The notes under the pieces were generated by a model. That model searched no databases. It was not told where the DNA came from and was given only the letters and a program-made list of their open reading frames with translations. Positions 35,050 to 42,661 of a stretch of DNA of 42,998 nt are shown here, piece by piece (the stretch's first letter is position 1; the number at the start of each line of letters is the position of its first letter). The translations under genes and the position numbers were made by a program. Source of the stretch: Prochlorococcus sp. AG-363-G03 (GTDB taxonomy: Bacteria; Cyanobacteriota; Cyanobacteriia; PCC-6307; Cyanobiaceae); assembly GCA_003280265.1 (NCBI GenBank), contig QCFJ01000008.1:1-42998 (forward strand), read 5' to 3'.

Positions 35050-35244
35050 ATGACAGTTATAACCGAATACGGTAAACAAAACATTTTCGCTAAAGAACCA
35101 CCACTTGAAATTATGAACGAAAACGAAGAGAACTTTCTTATGGAGCAAGCCGAGAGAACTAATGGCCAACTAGCCATGCTTGGTTTCGTCGCTGCCATAG
35201 GCGCATACGTAACAACTGGACAAATCATTCCAGGTATTTTTTAA
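35050..35244 (+). CDS. hli: Phage high-light-inducible protein (Hli)
   Basis: This 64-residue single-helix chlorophyll-binding protein protects photosystems during infection. The CAB motif is AERTNGQLAMLGFVAAIGAY (Glu35, Asn38, Met43), with Gln40 at the place where most family members have Arg. The C-terminal TGQIIPGIF is the signature shared by phage Hlis and multi-copy Prochlorococcus hli genes. The N-terminal 30 residues are soluble and acidic. It lies 10 bases before psbA and is surely co-transcribed with it, as in P-SSP7. Confidence 0.95.
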   Translation: MTVITEYGKQNIFAKEPPLEIMNENEENFLMEQAERTNGQLAMLGFVAAIGAYVTTGQIIPGIF

Positions 35245-35254
35245 CCTTCTATAA

Positions 35255-36310
35255 ATGACTACAGCCACACTAACAAAACCATTTGACAACTGGCAGCGTT
35301 TCTGTGACTGGGTTACTAGCACCAACAACCGTCTCTACTTGGGATGGTTTGGTGTGCTTATGATCCCTGCACTATTAACCGCTGCAACAGCATTTATCAT
35401 AGCTTTCATAGCTGCACCACCAGTTGACATAGATGGTATTCGTGAGCCTGTCTCAGGATCTTTACTCTATGGAAACAACATCATCTCGGGAGCGATTGTC
35501 CCGTCCTCAAACGCAATCGGACTCCACTTCTATCCCATCTGGGAAGCGGCAACGCTCGACGAGTGGTTATACAACGGGGGAACATATCAGCTCATTGTTT
35601 TCCACTTCCTTATCGGTATCTCAGCTTACTTGGGACGACAATGGGAACTTAGTTATCGACTAGGAATGAGACCATGGATATGTGTAGCTTATTCCGCACC
35701 AGTTGCAGCATCCTTTGCTGTCTTCCTCGTGTATCCATTCGGACAAGGGAGCTTTAGCGATGGTATGCCTCTTGGTATTTCAGGGACTTTCAATTTTATG
35801 TTTGTCTTTCAGGCAGAACATAATATCCTCATGCATCCTTTCCACATGCTCGGCGTTGCAGGGGTATTCGGTGGAGCTTTATTCGCTGCTATGCATGGAA
35901 GTCTGGTTACTTCCTCACTTGTTAGGGAGACGACTGGACTCGTATCGCAGAACTATGGATATAAGTTTGGACAGGAGGATGAAACCTATAACATCGTAGC
36001 CGCACATGGCTACTTCGGAAGATTGATATTTCAATATGCTTCTTTCAATAATAGTCGTAGTCTTCATTTCTTCCTTGCTACTTGGCCAGTCGTTTGCATA
36101 TGGCTTACCTCCATGGGAATTTCTACAATGGCATTTAACCTCAATGGATTCAATTTCAATCAGTCCGTAGTTGATGCTAGTGGTAAAACAATTCCTACAT
36201 GGGCTGACGTATTAAACAGAGCTGACCTTGGTATGGAAGTGATGCATGAAAGAAACGCACACAATTTCCCACTCGACTTAGCGGCTAAAGAAGTCGCACC
36301 TATTGCCTAA
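35255..36310 (+). CDS. psbA: Phage photosystem II reaction-centre protein D1
   Basis: This 351-residue D1 protein would replace photodamaged host D1. All functional residues are present with numbering one lower than standard: TyrZ 160, Asp169, His189, His197, His214, His271, His331, Glu332, His336, Asp341 and the processing-site Ala343. The start is shortened, and the C-terminal extension is only eight residues (AKEVAPIA, normally about 16). The D-E loop reads [20 protein letters not shown], where host proteins have acidic residues (TTETES or TTEVES). It is intact, without intron. Gene position between scaffold and capsid is as in P-SSP7. Confidence 0.98.
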   Translation: MTTATLTKPFDNWQRFCDWVTSTNNRLYLGWFGVLMIPALLTAATAFIIAFIAAPPVDIDGIREPVSGSLLYGNNIISGAIVPSSNAIGLHFYPIWEAATLDEWLYNGGTYQLIVFHFLIGISAYLGRQWELSYRLGMRPWICVAYSAPVAASFAVFLVYPFGQGSFSDGMPLGISGTFNFMFVFQAEHNILMHPFHMLGVAGVFGGALFAAMHGSLVTSSLVRETTGLVSQNYGYKFGQEDETYNIVAAHGYFGRLIFQYASFNNSRSLHFFLATWPVVCIWLTSMGISTMAFNLNGFNFNQSVVDASGKTIPTWADVLNRADLGMEVMHERNAHNFPLDLAAKEVAPIA

Positions 36311-36384
36311 CGATACGTCCGTTCATCCTACGGGACGCATGAAACCTAAGCATGGAACGGGGCTTAGGTACTTGGGTATTACCA
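36311..36384 (+). promoter_or_regulatory. Structured noncoding segment after psbA
   Basis: This GC-richer spacer contains two hairpins: CGTCC (36316-36320) with GGACG (36333-36337), and a perfect 8-bp stem ACCTAAGC (36344-36351) with GCTTAGGT (36362-36369). No T-run follows, so simple intrinsic termination is not obvious. It may stabilise or process the psbA message, or mark the edge of a transferred cassette. Confidence 0.5.
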
Positions 36385-36447
36385 ATGACAATCAAAGTCA
36401 CATACAAGTATCGCGGCATCGCTTACACAAAATCAAAAACTATTTAA
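36385..36447 (+). CDS. Twenty-residue DUF4278-like microprotein or remnant
   Basis: ATG 36385 to TAA 36447 reads a basic peptide, MTIKVTYKYRGIAYTKSKTI. The TYKYRGIAY segment resembles the start of the DUF4278 family (TYRGxxY) of cyanobacteria and their phages. It may be a tiny real gene or the remnant of a longer one. It lies 4 bases before the next start, which speaks for translation. Confidence 0.45.
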   Translation: MTIKVTYKYRGIAYTKSKTI

Positions 36448-36451
36448 TTTA

Positions 36452-36814
36452 ATGAAAAAAATTGCACTTGCTCTCGCAGCCACCTCATTCGCGTCTGCAC
36501 CTGCATTCGCTGGTACTTATATCAATGCTGAAGTGAATGATGGTTATACAGGTTCTAACTATCTTGGTAGAGCTGTAGACTTACACATCGGTTATGAAGG
36601 TTCAAAAGATAAGTTCAGCTATTATATTCAAGGTGGTCCATCTCTTACAGCTGTAGCTGATGTTGATGGAACCGAGACAGAATTATCTGGAAAGTTTGGA
36701 GGTAGTTATAACTTAACTGCTAAGACATCTATCTATGGAGAGATCTCTACATCTACTAATGGTGATGAAGATCGTAACTATGGAACAAAGTTAGGAGCCA
36801 AGTATAGTTTCTAA
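36452..36814 (+). CDS. Phage-encoded exported protein, small outer-membrane beta-barrel-like
   Basis: This 120-residue protein starts with a clear Sec signal peptide (MKKIALALAATSFASAPAFA, cleavage after AFA). The mature part is Gly/Ser/Tyr-rich with alternating beta-strand pattern (YINAEVND, DLHIGYEG, FSYYIQGGP, LSGKFGGSYN, KTSIYGEIST) and ends GAKYSF, the terminal-Phe signal of outer-membrane barrel proteins. Its function in infection is unknown. Envelope modification, superinfection exclusion or porin replacement are possible. It follows the psbA cassette and overlaps the next small gene (TAATG). Confidence 0.75.
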   Translation: MKKIALALAATSFASAPAFAGTYINAEVNDGYTGSNYLGRAVDLHIGYEGSKDKFSYYIQGGPSLTAVADVDGTETELSGKFGGSYNLTAKTSIYGEISTSTNGDEDRNYGTKLGAKYSF

Positions 36815-36942
36815 TGTCACAACAAAGCGATCAAGCACGGGCTTCAGTTACTTCACTGACTCCCGAACCAGAAGTTAAAGAAGAAAAGAAAGATAAATTC
36901 GATGAGGACATCTCTATCGAAGAAGCTCTTTCTACCTTATGA
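36814..36942 (+). CDS. Small acidic phage protein, 42 residues
   Basis: This short frame starts in a TAATG overlap with the preceding gene and ends in an ATGA overlap with the following one. That chain of overlaps is strong support for translation. The product is charged and hydrophilic (EPEVKEEKKDKFDEDISIEEA). No family is recognised. Confidence 0.65.
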   Translation: MSQQSDQARASVTSLTPEPEVKEEKKDKFDEDISIEEALSTL

Positions 36943-37061
36943 AGAAGTTCAATGAATTATGGCTAGTAGTATTTTTTGCTCTAGCCTTCTTCATTCATGT
37001 GGAAGTACTTCATGTGAACTTCCATAGCAGAGAGGCACCTCAGTGTCGGACCTCTCTGTAA
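36939..37061 (+). CDS. Small single-helix membrane protein, 40 residues
   Basis: The frame starts in an ATGA overlap with the 42-residue gene and ends TAA 37059-37061. The product has one hydrophobic segment (LWLVVFFALAFFIHVEVL) after a short basic N-terminus. Size and topology would fit a small membrane-active phage protein such as a holin-like or inner-membrane accessory protein, but nothing proves this. Confidence 0.6.
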   Translation: MKKFNELWLVVFFALAFFIHVEVLHVNFHSREAPQCRTSL

Positions 37062-37188
37062 TTTGGCTTTTAGCCCCGTACGCGGGATACCTATTAGCCG
37101 TCTAGACGGTGGGATAGACCACAAAACCTTTAATTTAATTTGTGCACAGAGACGATTTATACCTTCAAACATTTTTAAATATAGATAA
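37062..37188 (+). promoter_or_regulatory. Leader of the capsid gene with two short hairpins
   Basis: CCCG (37075-37078) pairs with CGGG (37083-37086), and a perfect 12-bp palindrome CCGTCTAGACGG lies at 37098-37109. AT-rich sequence then runs to the capsid ATG at 37189. A late phage promoter and an RNA processing site would be expected here, as upstream of T7 gene 10. A TTTAATTTAATT motif at 37129-37140 recurs near 36442 and might be a promoter element. I cannot confirm it. Confidence 0.4.
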
Positions 37189-38313
37189 ATGGCACAACAG
37201 TCAACCGCACATCAGGCTAGTGTAACTAAGCCGGGTGCAGATAATGGAGGCTCAGATAGACGAGCCCTTTACCTGAAATTGTTCTCAGGTGAGATGTTCA
37301 AAGGCTTCCAGCACAATGCGATTGCTCGTGATTTGATTATGAAGAGAACCCTAAAGAATGGGAAATCTTTACAGTTCATCTACACAGGTCGCACCTCAGC
37401 GGAGTACCACACACCAGGAAATTCAATACTTGGTAACAGTGATGGCGCACCACCAGTAGCTGAGAAAACTGTAACCGTAGACGAGTTATTAATTAGTTCA
37501 GCATTCCTTTACGAATTGGACGAAGTTCTGGCTCATTATGATTTGAGGTCAGAGATCTCTCGTAAGATCGGTTACGCATTAGCTGAGAAGTATGACAGAC
37601 TTGCATTCCGTGCTATCACACGTGGAGCAAGAGCAGCATCACCTATCACTAAGTCTAACTTTGTAGAGCCCGGTGGTACTCAGATTCGTGTAGGTTCATC
37701 TACTAATGATTCTGATGCTTACGGTGCAACAAACCTAGTTAACGCTTTCTATGATGCAGCTGCAGCCCTAGATGAAAAGGGAGTAAGCTCTGATGGAAGA
37801 GTAGGTGTATTGAACGCACGTCAATATTATGAACTCATCCAACAAGTAGGTGAGAATGGTCTAGTTAACAGAGACGCACAAGGTACATCCCGTCAGAAGG
37901 GTAATGGAATTGTGGAGATCGCTGGTATTAAGATCTACAAGTCAATGAACATTCCGTTCCTTGGCAAATATGGTACTGCTTATGGCGGTACAACTGGTGT
38001 AACTGATCCTGGTAGAACAGGTTCATTCGTCAGCGTGACTCCAGAGGATGCCTCTGGTGCACAAACAGGTATCAAGAACGACTACGGTACTAACACAGAA
38101 CTAGGAGCTAAGTCTTGTGGACTTATCTTCCAGAAAGAAGCTGCTGGTGTTGTAGAAGCTATCGGTCCTCAAGTACAAGTTACGAAGGGAGATGTTAGTG
38201 TTATCTACCAGGGCGATGTGATATTAGGTCGTTTAGCGTGTGGCGCAGATTATGTCAATCCCGCTGCTGCTGTTGAATTGTATGTAGGTGCTTCAGCTCC
38301 TTCAGCATTCTAA
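37189..38313 (+). CDS. Major capsid protein, T7 gp10-like
   Basis: This 374-residue HK97-fold protein matches T7 gp10A (345) in order and features: ALYLKLFSGEMFKGFQHNAI, IYTGRTSAEYHTPGNSILG, RKIGYALAEKYDRLAFRAI and NRDAQGTSRQKGNGIVEIAG are typical of the family. It would form the icosahedral head. A strong terminator follows directly, as after T7 gene 10. No evidence for a gp10B-like frameshift was found. Confidence 0.96.
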   Translation: MAQQSTAHQASVTKPGADNGGSDRRALYLKLFSGEMFKGFQHNAIARDLIMKRTLKNGKSLQFIYTGRTSAEYHTPGNSILGNSDGAPPVAEKTVTVDELLISSAFLYELDEVLAHYDLRSEISRKIGYALAEKYDRLAFRAITRGARAASPITKSNFVEPGGTQIRVGSSTNDSDAYGATNLVNAFYDAAAALDEKGVSSDGRVGVLNARQYYELIQQVGENGLVNRDAQGTSRQKGNGIVEIAGIKIYKSMNIPFLGKYGTAYGGTTGVTDPGRTGSFVSVTPEDASGAQTGIKNDYGTNTELGAKSCGLIFQKEAAGVVEAIGPQVQVTKGDVSVIYQGDVILGRLACGADYVNPAAAVELYVGASAPSAF

Positions 38314-38319
38314 CTATTA

Positions 38320-38347
38320 GGGGAGTCTTTATGGCTCCCTTTTTTTT
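38320..38347 (+). terminator. Strong terminator after the capsid gene (T-phi position)
   Basis: GGGAG (38321-38325) pairs with CTCCC (38335-38339) and is followed by eight T residues. It sits 7 bases beyond the capsid stop, the same place as the T-phi terminator of T7, which makes capsid mRNA more abundant than that of the tail genes. Confidence 0.9.
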
Positions 38348-38367
38348 ATTCAATAATATTTATACCT

Positions 38368-38985
38368 ATGGCTTTCCCTACCACTAATGCTGCTCAAGAA
38401 TTACCCGCTATAAATCAAATACTGATGGCTTGTGGTCAGGCACCAGTCACCACTTTAGATGAAACCAACCCAGACGTTGCGATTGCATATCAAACTCTAC
38501 TAGAGGTATCTAGAGAGGTACAAAGTGAAGGCTGGACTTTCAACAAAGAGCCACATTATGAGATGACACCTGACTCAGATACAAATCATATTGTCATCCC
38601 AAACAACGTATTACAAATAGATCTCAGTGCCTCTGATGCTTCAGATAAGCAAGCGATTAGAAAAGGAGGCAAGTTATATGACAAGGAACATCACACATGG
38701 GAATGGACAGATGGAGCTGTAGATTGCGACATCGTATGGTTACTTGACTGGGTAGATCTACCACGTCCTATACAGGACTACATAACAGCTAGAGCATCCA
38801 CCATTACTTCTAGTCGGATCATTGGAGATAACGGACAATATCAAATGCTCCAACAAAAAGAGGCATATATGAGAGCTATGGCACTTGAGTATGAATGTAA
38901 TCAAGGTGATTACTCATTCTTTGGTAAGCCAGATGGAGCTGAACCTTATGTCAGTTATGAACCTTACAAAGCACTTATGAGATAA
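38368..38985 (+). CDS. Tail tubular protein A, T7 gp11-like
   Basis: This 205-residue protein (T7 gp11: 196) forms the upper tail ring below the portal. Family features are AINQILMACGQAPVTTLDE, VSREVQSEGWTFNKE, the central YDKEHHTWEW and LPRPIQDYITARAS. Its stop overlaps the ATG of tail tube B (TAATG). Confidence 0.94.
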   Translation: MAFPTTNAAQELPAINQILMACGQAPVTTLDETNPDVAIAYQTLLEVSREVQSEGWTFNKEPHYEMTPDSDTNHIVIPNNVLQIDLSASDASDKQAIRKGGKLYDKEHHTWEWTDGAVDCDIVWLLDWVDLPRPIQDYITARASTITSSRIIGDNGQYQMLQQKEAYMRAMALEYECNQGDYSFFGKPDGAEPYVSYEPYKALMR

Positions 38986-41663
38986 TGGCTGCAGTAACAC
39001 AAAGAATACCCAACTATTTAAGTGGAGTATCAAAACAAACAGATAGTAAAAAACTTCCAGGTCAGGTAAGAGAATGTATTAATGGTTTACCTGATGTGAC
39101 ATTAGGTATGACGAAGAGACCTGGATTTAAGTTTATATCTAAATTAAAGAATACAAGTGGTACTGACTTTAGTGGAACTCAGCTAGATAACGCTAAATGG
39201 TTCTACATTAATAGAGATACAAGTACCAGATATATAGGATGTATTACACCTAAAGTTGGTAGTACTAATGGAAGTCTATATGTATGGAATGCAGACACTG
39301 GAGCTGCATGTACGATTACTAACGGTTCAGCTCATGCCTATTTAACAGGAGCTAAGACTAACTACGACATAACAACAGTTCAGGATACAACCATCATTTG
39401 TAATGATGCAGTTACTGTAACTACACAAGCTGCAGCTACTGACTTTGTAGCTCAGAGTAGAGGTACAGTATTGATTAGTCTATTAGGAACTTTAGAGGCT
39501 TCTATTCAAAGTACAGACTTTGAGATCAAGCTAGGTGGTACAGCTATCCTTGCAGAGAAGAGTTCTGTACAAACATGTACCTATACATCAGGTGCAAGTG
39601 ATGACTACGATGCTGTATTAACTGGTCTTAAAAATGCAATTGTAGCTAAGAATATAACAGGTTTAAATGTTGATATATACGGTACATCTCTACAAATAGA
39701 TTATGTAGTTAGTGGTACTAGAACACCATTTACCCTCGAAGCTAAAGGAGGTCTTGATAACGAAAGGCTTACTGTCTTCCAAGACTGGGCTTCTAACGAA
39801 TCTTGGCTACCTCCTAACTCATTCCATAACCACGTAGTAACCATAGTCAACTCACCTCTATATGATGAGGATAACTACTACGCTAAGTTTGTAGCTGATA
39901 ACCCATCAACAGGTGGTTCAGGGTATTGGAAAGAAAGTTTAGGTAATAACCAATCTGCAGGTTTAACAGCCGCTACCATGCCTCATAGGTTAAGAAATAC
40001 AGGTACTAATACTTTTGTATTTGAGGTTATCCCATGGGGAGACAGGCTTGTAGGAGATGATCTTACAAACATGCATCCTAGCTTTGTAGGTAAAACAATT
40101 AAAAAAGCATTCTGGCATGATAATAGACTTGGGTTTTTATCTGAAGATAATGTCATCCTTGGTAGAGCTAAAGAACCATTTGAGTTTTATGCAGTATCAG
40201 CCAGAACACATACAGCTGGTGATCCTATAGATGTTAACTGTGCATCAGTTAGACCTACTAAACTACATTCTGTCAAACCAGCTAGACAAGGTTTAATTCT
40301 ATTTAGTAAGAATCAACAGTTTATTATCTATGCAGATGATGGACCACTAACACCTCAATCTACAAAGATTAGACCTATCTCCAATATGGAGATGAGCGAT
40401 ACAGTTGATCCAATAGATATTGGTACTCACTTTAACTTCATCAGTAAGACTCCTAACTTTGTAAGAGTCTTTGCTATGCAACCTAAAGGTTTAGGCGAAA
40501 GTCCAGACATACTAGATATAGGTCGTGTAGTTAATGAGTGGATAACAATAGATGTAGATACATTAGTTGCAAGTATTCAGAATGAGTTCATTGCTATGTC
40601 TGCACAGAATAGTAATGAGATCTATTTCTATAGAACTTATAAACAAGGTGAAGATTTATTGATGGAATCTTGGTTTAAGTGGACTCTCCCTGGAACTGTT
40701 CAGAATATGGCTCTAGATCAAGATGATATGTACTGTGTTACAAAGCAAGGTAATCAATACACAATATCTAAAGCGAACCTAACTCAGAGTCCAGATGTAG
40801 CGATTATAACTAACGCACAAGGTCAGAAGATTAACCCTTGTATGGACTTATATGCACCAGCTAGTTCTGTTGCTTATGACTCAACTAATCTTTTTTCCAA
40901 ATGTTATCTACCTTATGCCAATTTAACTGATCAAAAGAATGTAGTTATTGTTGCTGGTACAACAGCAGCTGGTACTTATAACAACTCTGGTTTTACTATC
41001 ACTCCAGAGGTAGGTACAGATGGTACTGGTACTTACTTTAAAGTCCCCGGACAAGACCTTACAAGCAATGCAAGTAACGTCTATGTAGGTTATGCCTATA
41101 ACTTTGATATGACCCTGCCACAGGTCCATTACCAGCTCGATCAGGAAGGTAGAACACGTGACTTCACAGCTAGTTTAACAATATCTAGATTAAAGTTTGA
41201 TGTAGGTTTATCAGGTGTCTTAGGTTTTAAACTTAATGCTGTTGGTAGATTTGCAGGTAAAAAGGAACATATAGGTGATAACAGTACTACTGATTTTAAA
41301 TGGACAGTAAATGATCTTGATTATGTTGATAGAAATCAAGTCAAAGTCAAGGTGAACAATGTAACTAATACAGCATTTACTTTCTTAAGTGATACAGAGA
41401 TAAGGTTTAGTTCAGCACCAGCTACAGGAGCTGCAATTATTATCTATCTAGATGAGTGGTATGAATTACAACCAGTCACTGCAGCTAACACTTACTTAGC
41501 TGATGATGTACCACTAAATGAATCAACAGTATTTACATTACCTATACACCAAAGAAGTAAGAACTTCACCTTACGAGTCTTTAATGACTCACCATTCCCA
41601 GTGTCCTTGAACTCGATGATGTGGGAAGGAAACTACTCACCGAGATTTTATAGGAGGACTTAA
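38985..41663 (+). CDS. Tail tubular protein B, T7 gp12-like
   Basis: This 892-residue protein (T7 gp12: 794) builds the tail nozzle. The N-terminus AAVTQRIPNYLSGVSKQTDSKK and LPGQVRECINGLPDVTLGMTKRPGFKF are characteristic, and KAFWHDNRLGFLSEDNVILG with FSKNQQFIIYADDGPLTP form the conserved core. The extra length over T7 lies mainly in the C-terminal half, which may hold additional beta-domains for receptor contact. A strong AGGAGG inside its 3' end (41652-41657) serves the next gene. Confidence 0.95.
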   Translation: MAAVTQRIPNYLSGVSKQTDSKKLPGQVRECINGLPDVTLGMTKRPGFKFISKLKNTSGTDFSGTQLDNAKWFYINRDTSTRYIGCITPKVGSTNGSLYVWNADTGAACTITNGSAHAYLTGAKTNYDITTVQDTTIICNDAVTVTTQAAATDFVAQSRGTVLISLLGTLEASIQSTDFEIKLGGTAILAEKSSVQTCTYTSGASDDYDAVLTGLKNAIVAKNITGLNVDIYGTSLQIDYVVSGTRTPFTLEAKGGLDNERLTVFQDWASNESWLPPNSFHNHVVTIVNSPLYDEDNYYAKFVADNPSTGGSGYWKESLGNNQSAGLTAATMPHRLRNTGTNTFVFEVIPWGDRLVGDDLTNMHPSFVGKTIKKAFWHDNRLGFLSEDNVILGRAKEPFEFYAVSARTHTAGDPIDVNCASVRPTKLHSVKPARQGLILFSKNQQFIIYADDGPLTPQSTKIRPISNMEMSDTVDPIDIGTHFNFISKTPNFVRVFAMQPKGLGESPDILDIGRVVNEWITIDVDTLVASIQNEFIAMSAQNSNEIYFYRTYKQGEDLLMESWFKWTLPGTVQNMALDQDDMYCVTKQGNQYTISKANLTQSPDVAIITNAQGQKINPCMDLYAPASSVAYDSTNLFSKCYLPYANLTDQKNVVIVAGTTAAGTYNNSGFTITPEVGTDGTGTYFKVPGQDLTSNASNVYVGYAYNFDMTLPQVHYQLDQEGRTRDFTASLTISRLKFDVGLSGVLGFKLNAVGRFAGKKEHIGDNSTTDFKWTVNDLDYVDRNQVKVKVNNVTNTAFTFLSDTEIRFSSAPATGAAIIIYLDEWYELQPVTAANTYLADDVPLNESTVFTLPIHQRSKNFTLRVFNDSPFPVSLNSMMWEGNYSPRFYRRT

Positions 41664-41666
41664 GAT

Positions 41667-42644
41667 ATGGAACCAGCAACCACCGCCGCATTAGTATCAG
41701 GTGGTATAAGTTTATTAGGCGGCTTATTTGGTAGATCATCAGCTAAGAAACAAAAGAACGCAGAGGAAGCATTCTTACAAAAGAAGTACGACGAGTACGA
41801 TCTTCCTCTCTGGTATATGCAAAAGGATAAACTTATAGCTCAGAGAGATGAGATTATAAGAGGTATCCAATTACAACAAAAAAACGAAAAGGCACTAGCT
41901 GACTTTAAAGATAAAAATAATTTAAGAAATTATCAACATGCGTTAAAGATAAGAGAAGCTAAATATCAGAATGATTTAACCTTAAAACGTAGGTCTGACT
42001 TCTTTATTAATAAAGCTATTGATTCAGCAGTACAACAAGAACAACAAGAGGCATTCCAAACACGTCAACAATACGCTTTTGAAAATGAAGAGAATATTGT
42101 TGCAAGCATACAAGCAAAAGGAGAGCTGGCTGCTACATCACAGTCTGGTAGAAGTGCTGTAAAAGCTGCTCAATCTCAGCTATATGATGAAGGTAGGCAG
42201 ATGGCAATTATGGTTGAGAATATTGTTACTGCTAGAAAAGACAGTCGTGCTCGTTTAAACGACTTCTTAATCTCACAAGAGGCAAGTCGGATGCTACAAC
42301 CCTCACGAGGAATAGCACCACTTAAACCACTAGCTACACCATTAGCTGAATATGAACTACCTAGAGAACTAGAGGACTTTGACTTTGGACCACAACCAAT
42401 TCAAGGGGTTTCTACAACACAAGTTCCTGGCTTTGGAAGTGTCTTAGTTAATGCAGCTGGAGCTGGATTTAGTGCTTACTCAACAGCCAAGTTTGGAAAC
42501 AACTCGTTTCAACCAACAACACCAATCGATACTAGTTTAGCTGGAGGTGCACAAGGTACTTGGACTCAAACAGCTGCTGGTAATACATTTACCAGTCAAA
42601 GTGGTAGTAGTACATTTTTTCCAGCAAGCGGTGGAGATTGGTAA
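41667..42644 (+). CDS. Internal core protein, T7 gp14 position
   Basis: This 325-residue protein has a hydrophobic, Gly-rich N-terminus (TAALVSGGISLLGGLFGRSSA) followed by long charged helices rich in Gln, Lys and Glu. It resembles the T7 gp14-type internal virion protein that is ejected into the cell envelope, though it is longer (gp14: 196). ATG 41667 has a perfect AGGAGG 9 bases upstream. It is followed after 17 bases by another probable core protein. Confidence 0.8.
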   Translation: MEPATTAALVSGGISLLGGLFGRSSAKKQKNAEEAFLQKKYDEYDLPLWYMQKDKLIAQRDEIIRGIQLQQKNEKALADFKDKNNLRNYQHALKIREAKYQNDLTLKRRSDFFINKAIDSAVQQEQQEAFQTRQQYAFENEENIVASIQAKGELAATSQSGRSAVKAAQSQLYDEGRQMAIMVENIVTARKDSRARLNDFLISQEASRMLQPSRGIAPLKPLATPLAEYELPRELEDFDFGPQPIQGVSTTQVPGFGSVLVNAAGAGFSAYSTAKFGNNSFQPTTPIDTSLAGGAQGTWTQTAAGNTFTSQSGSSTFFPASGGDW

Positions 42645-42661
42645 TTACTAATTAACTAACA

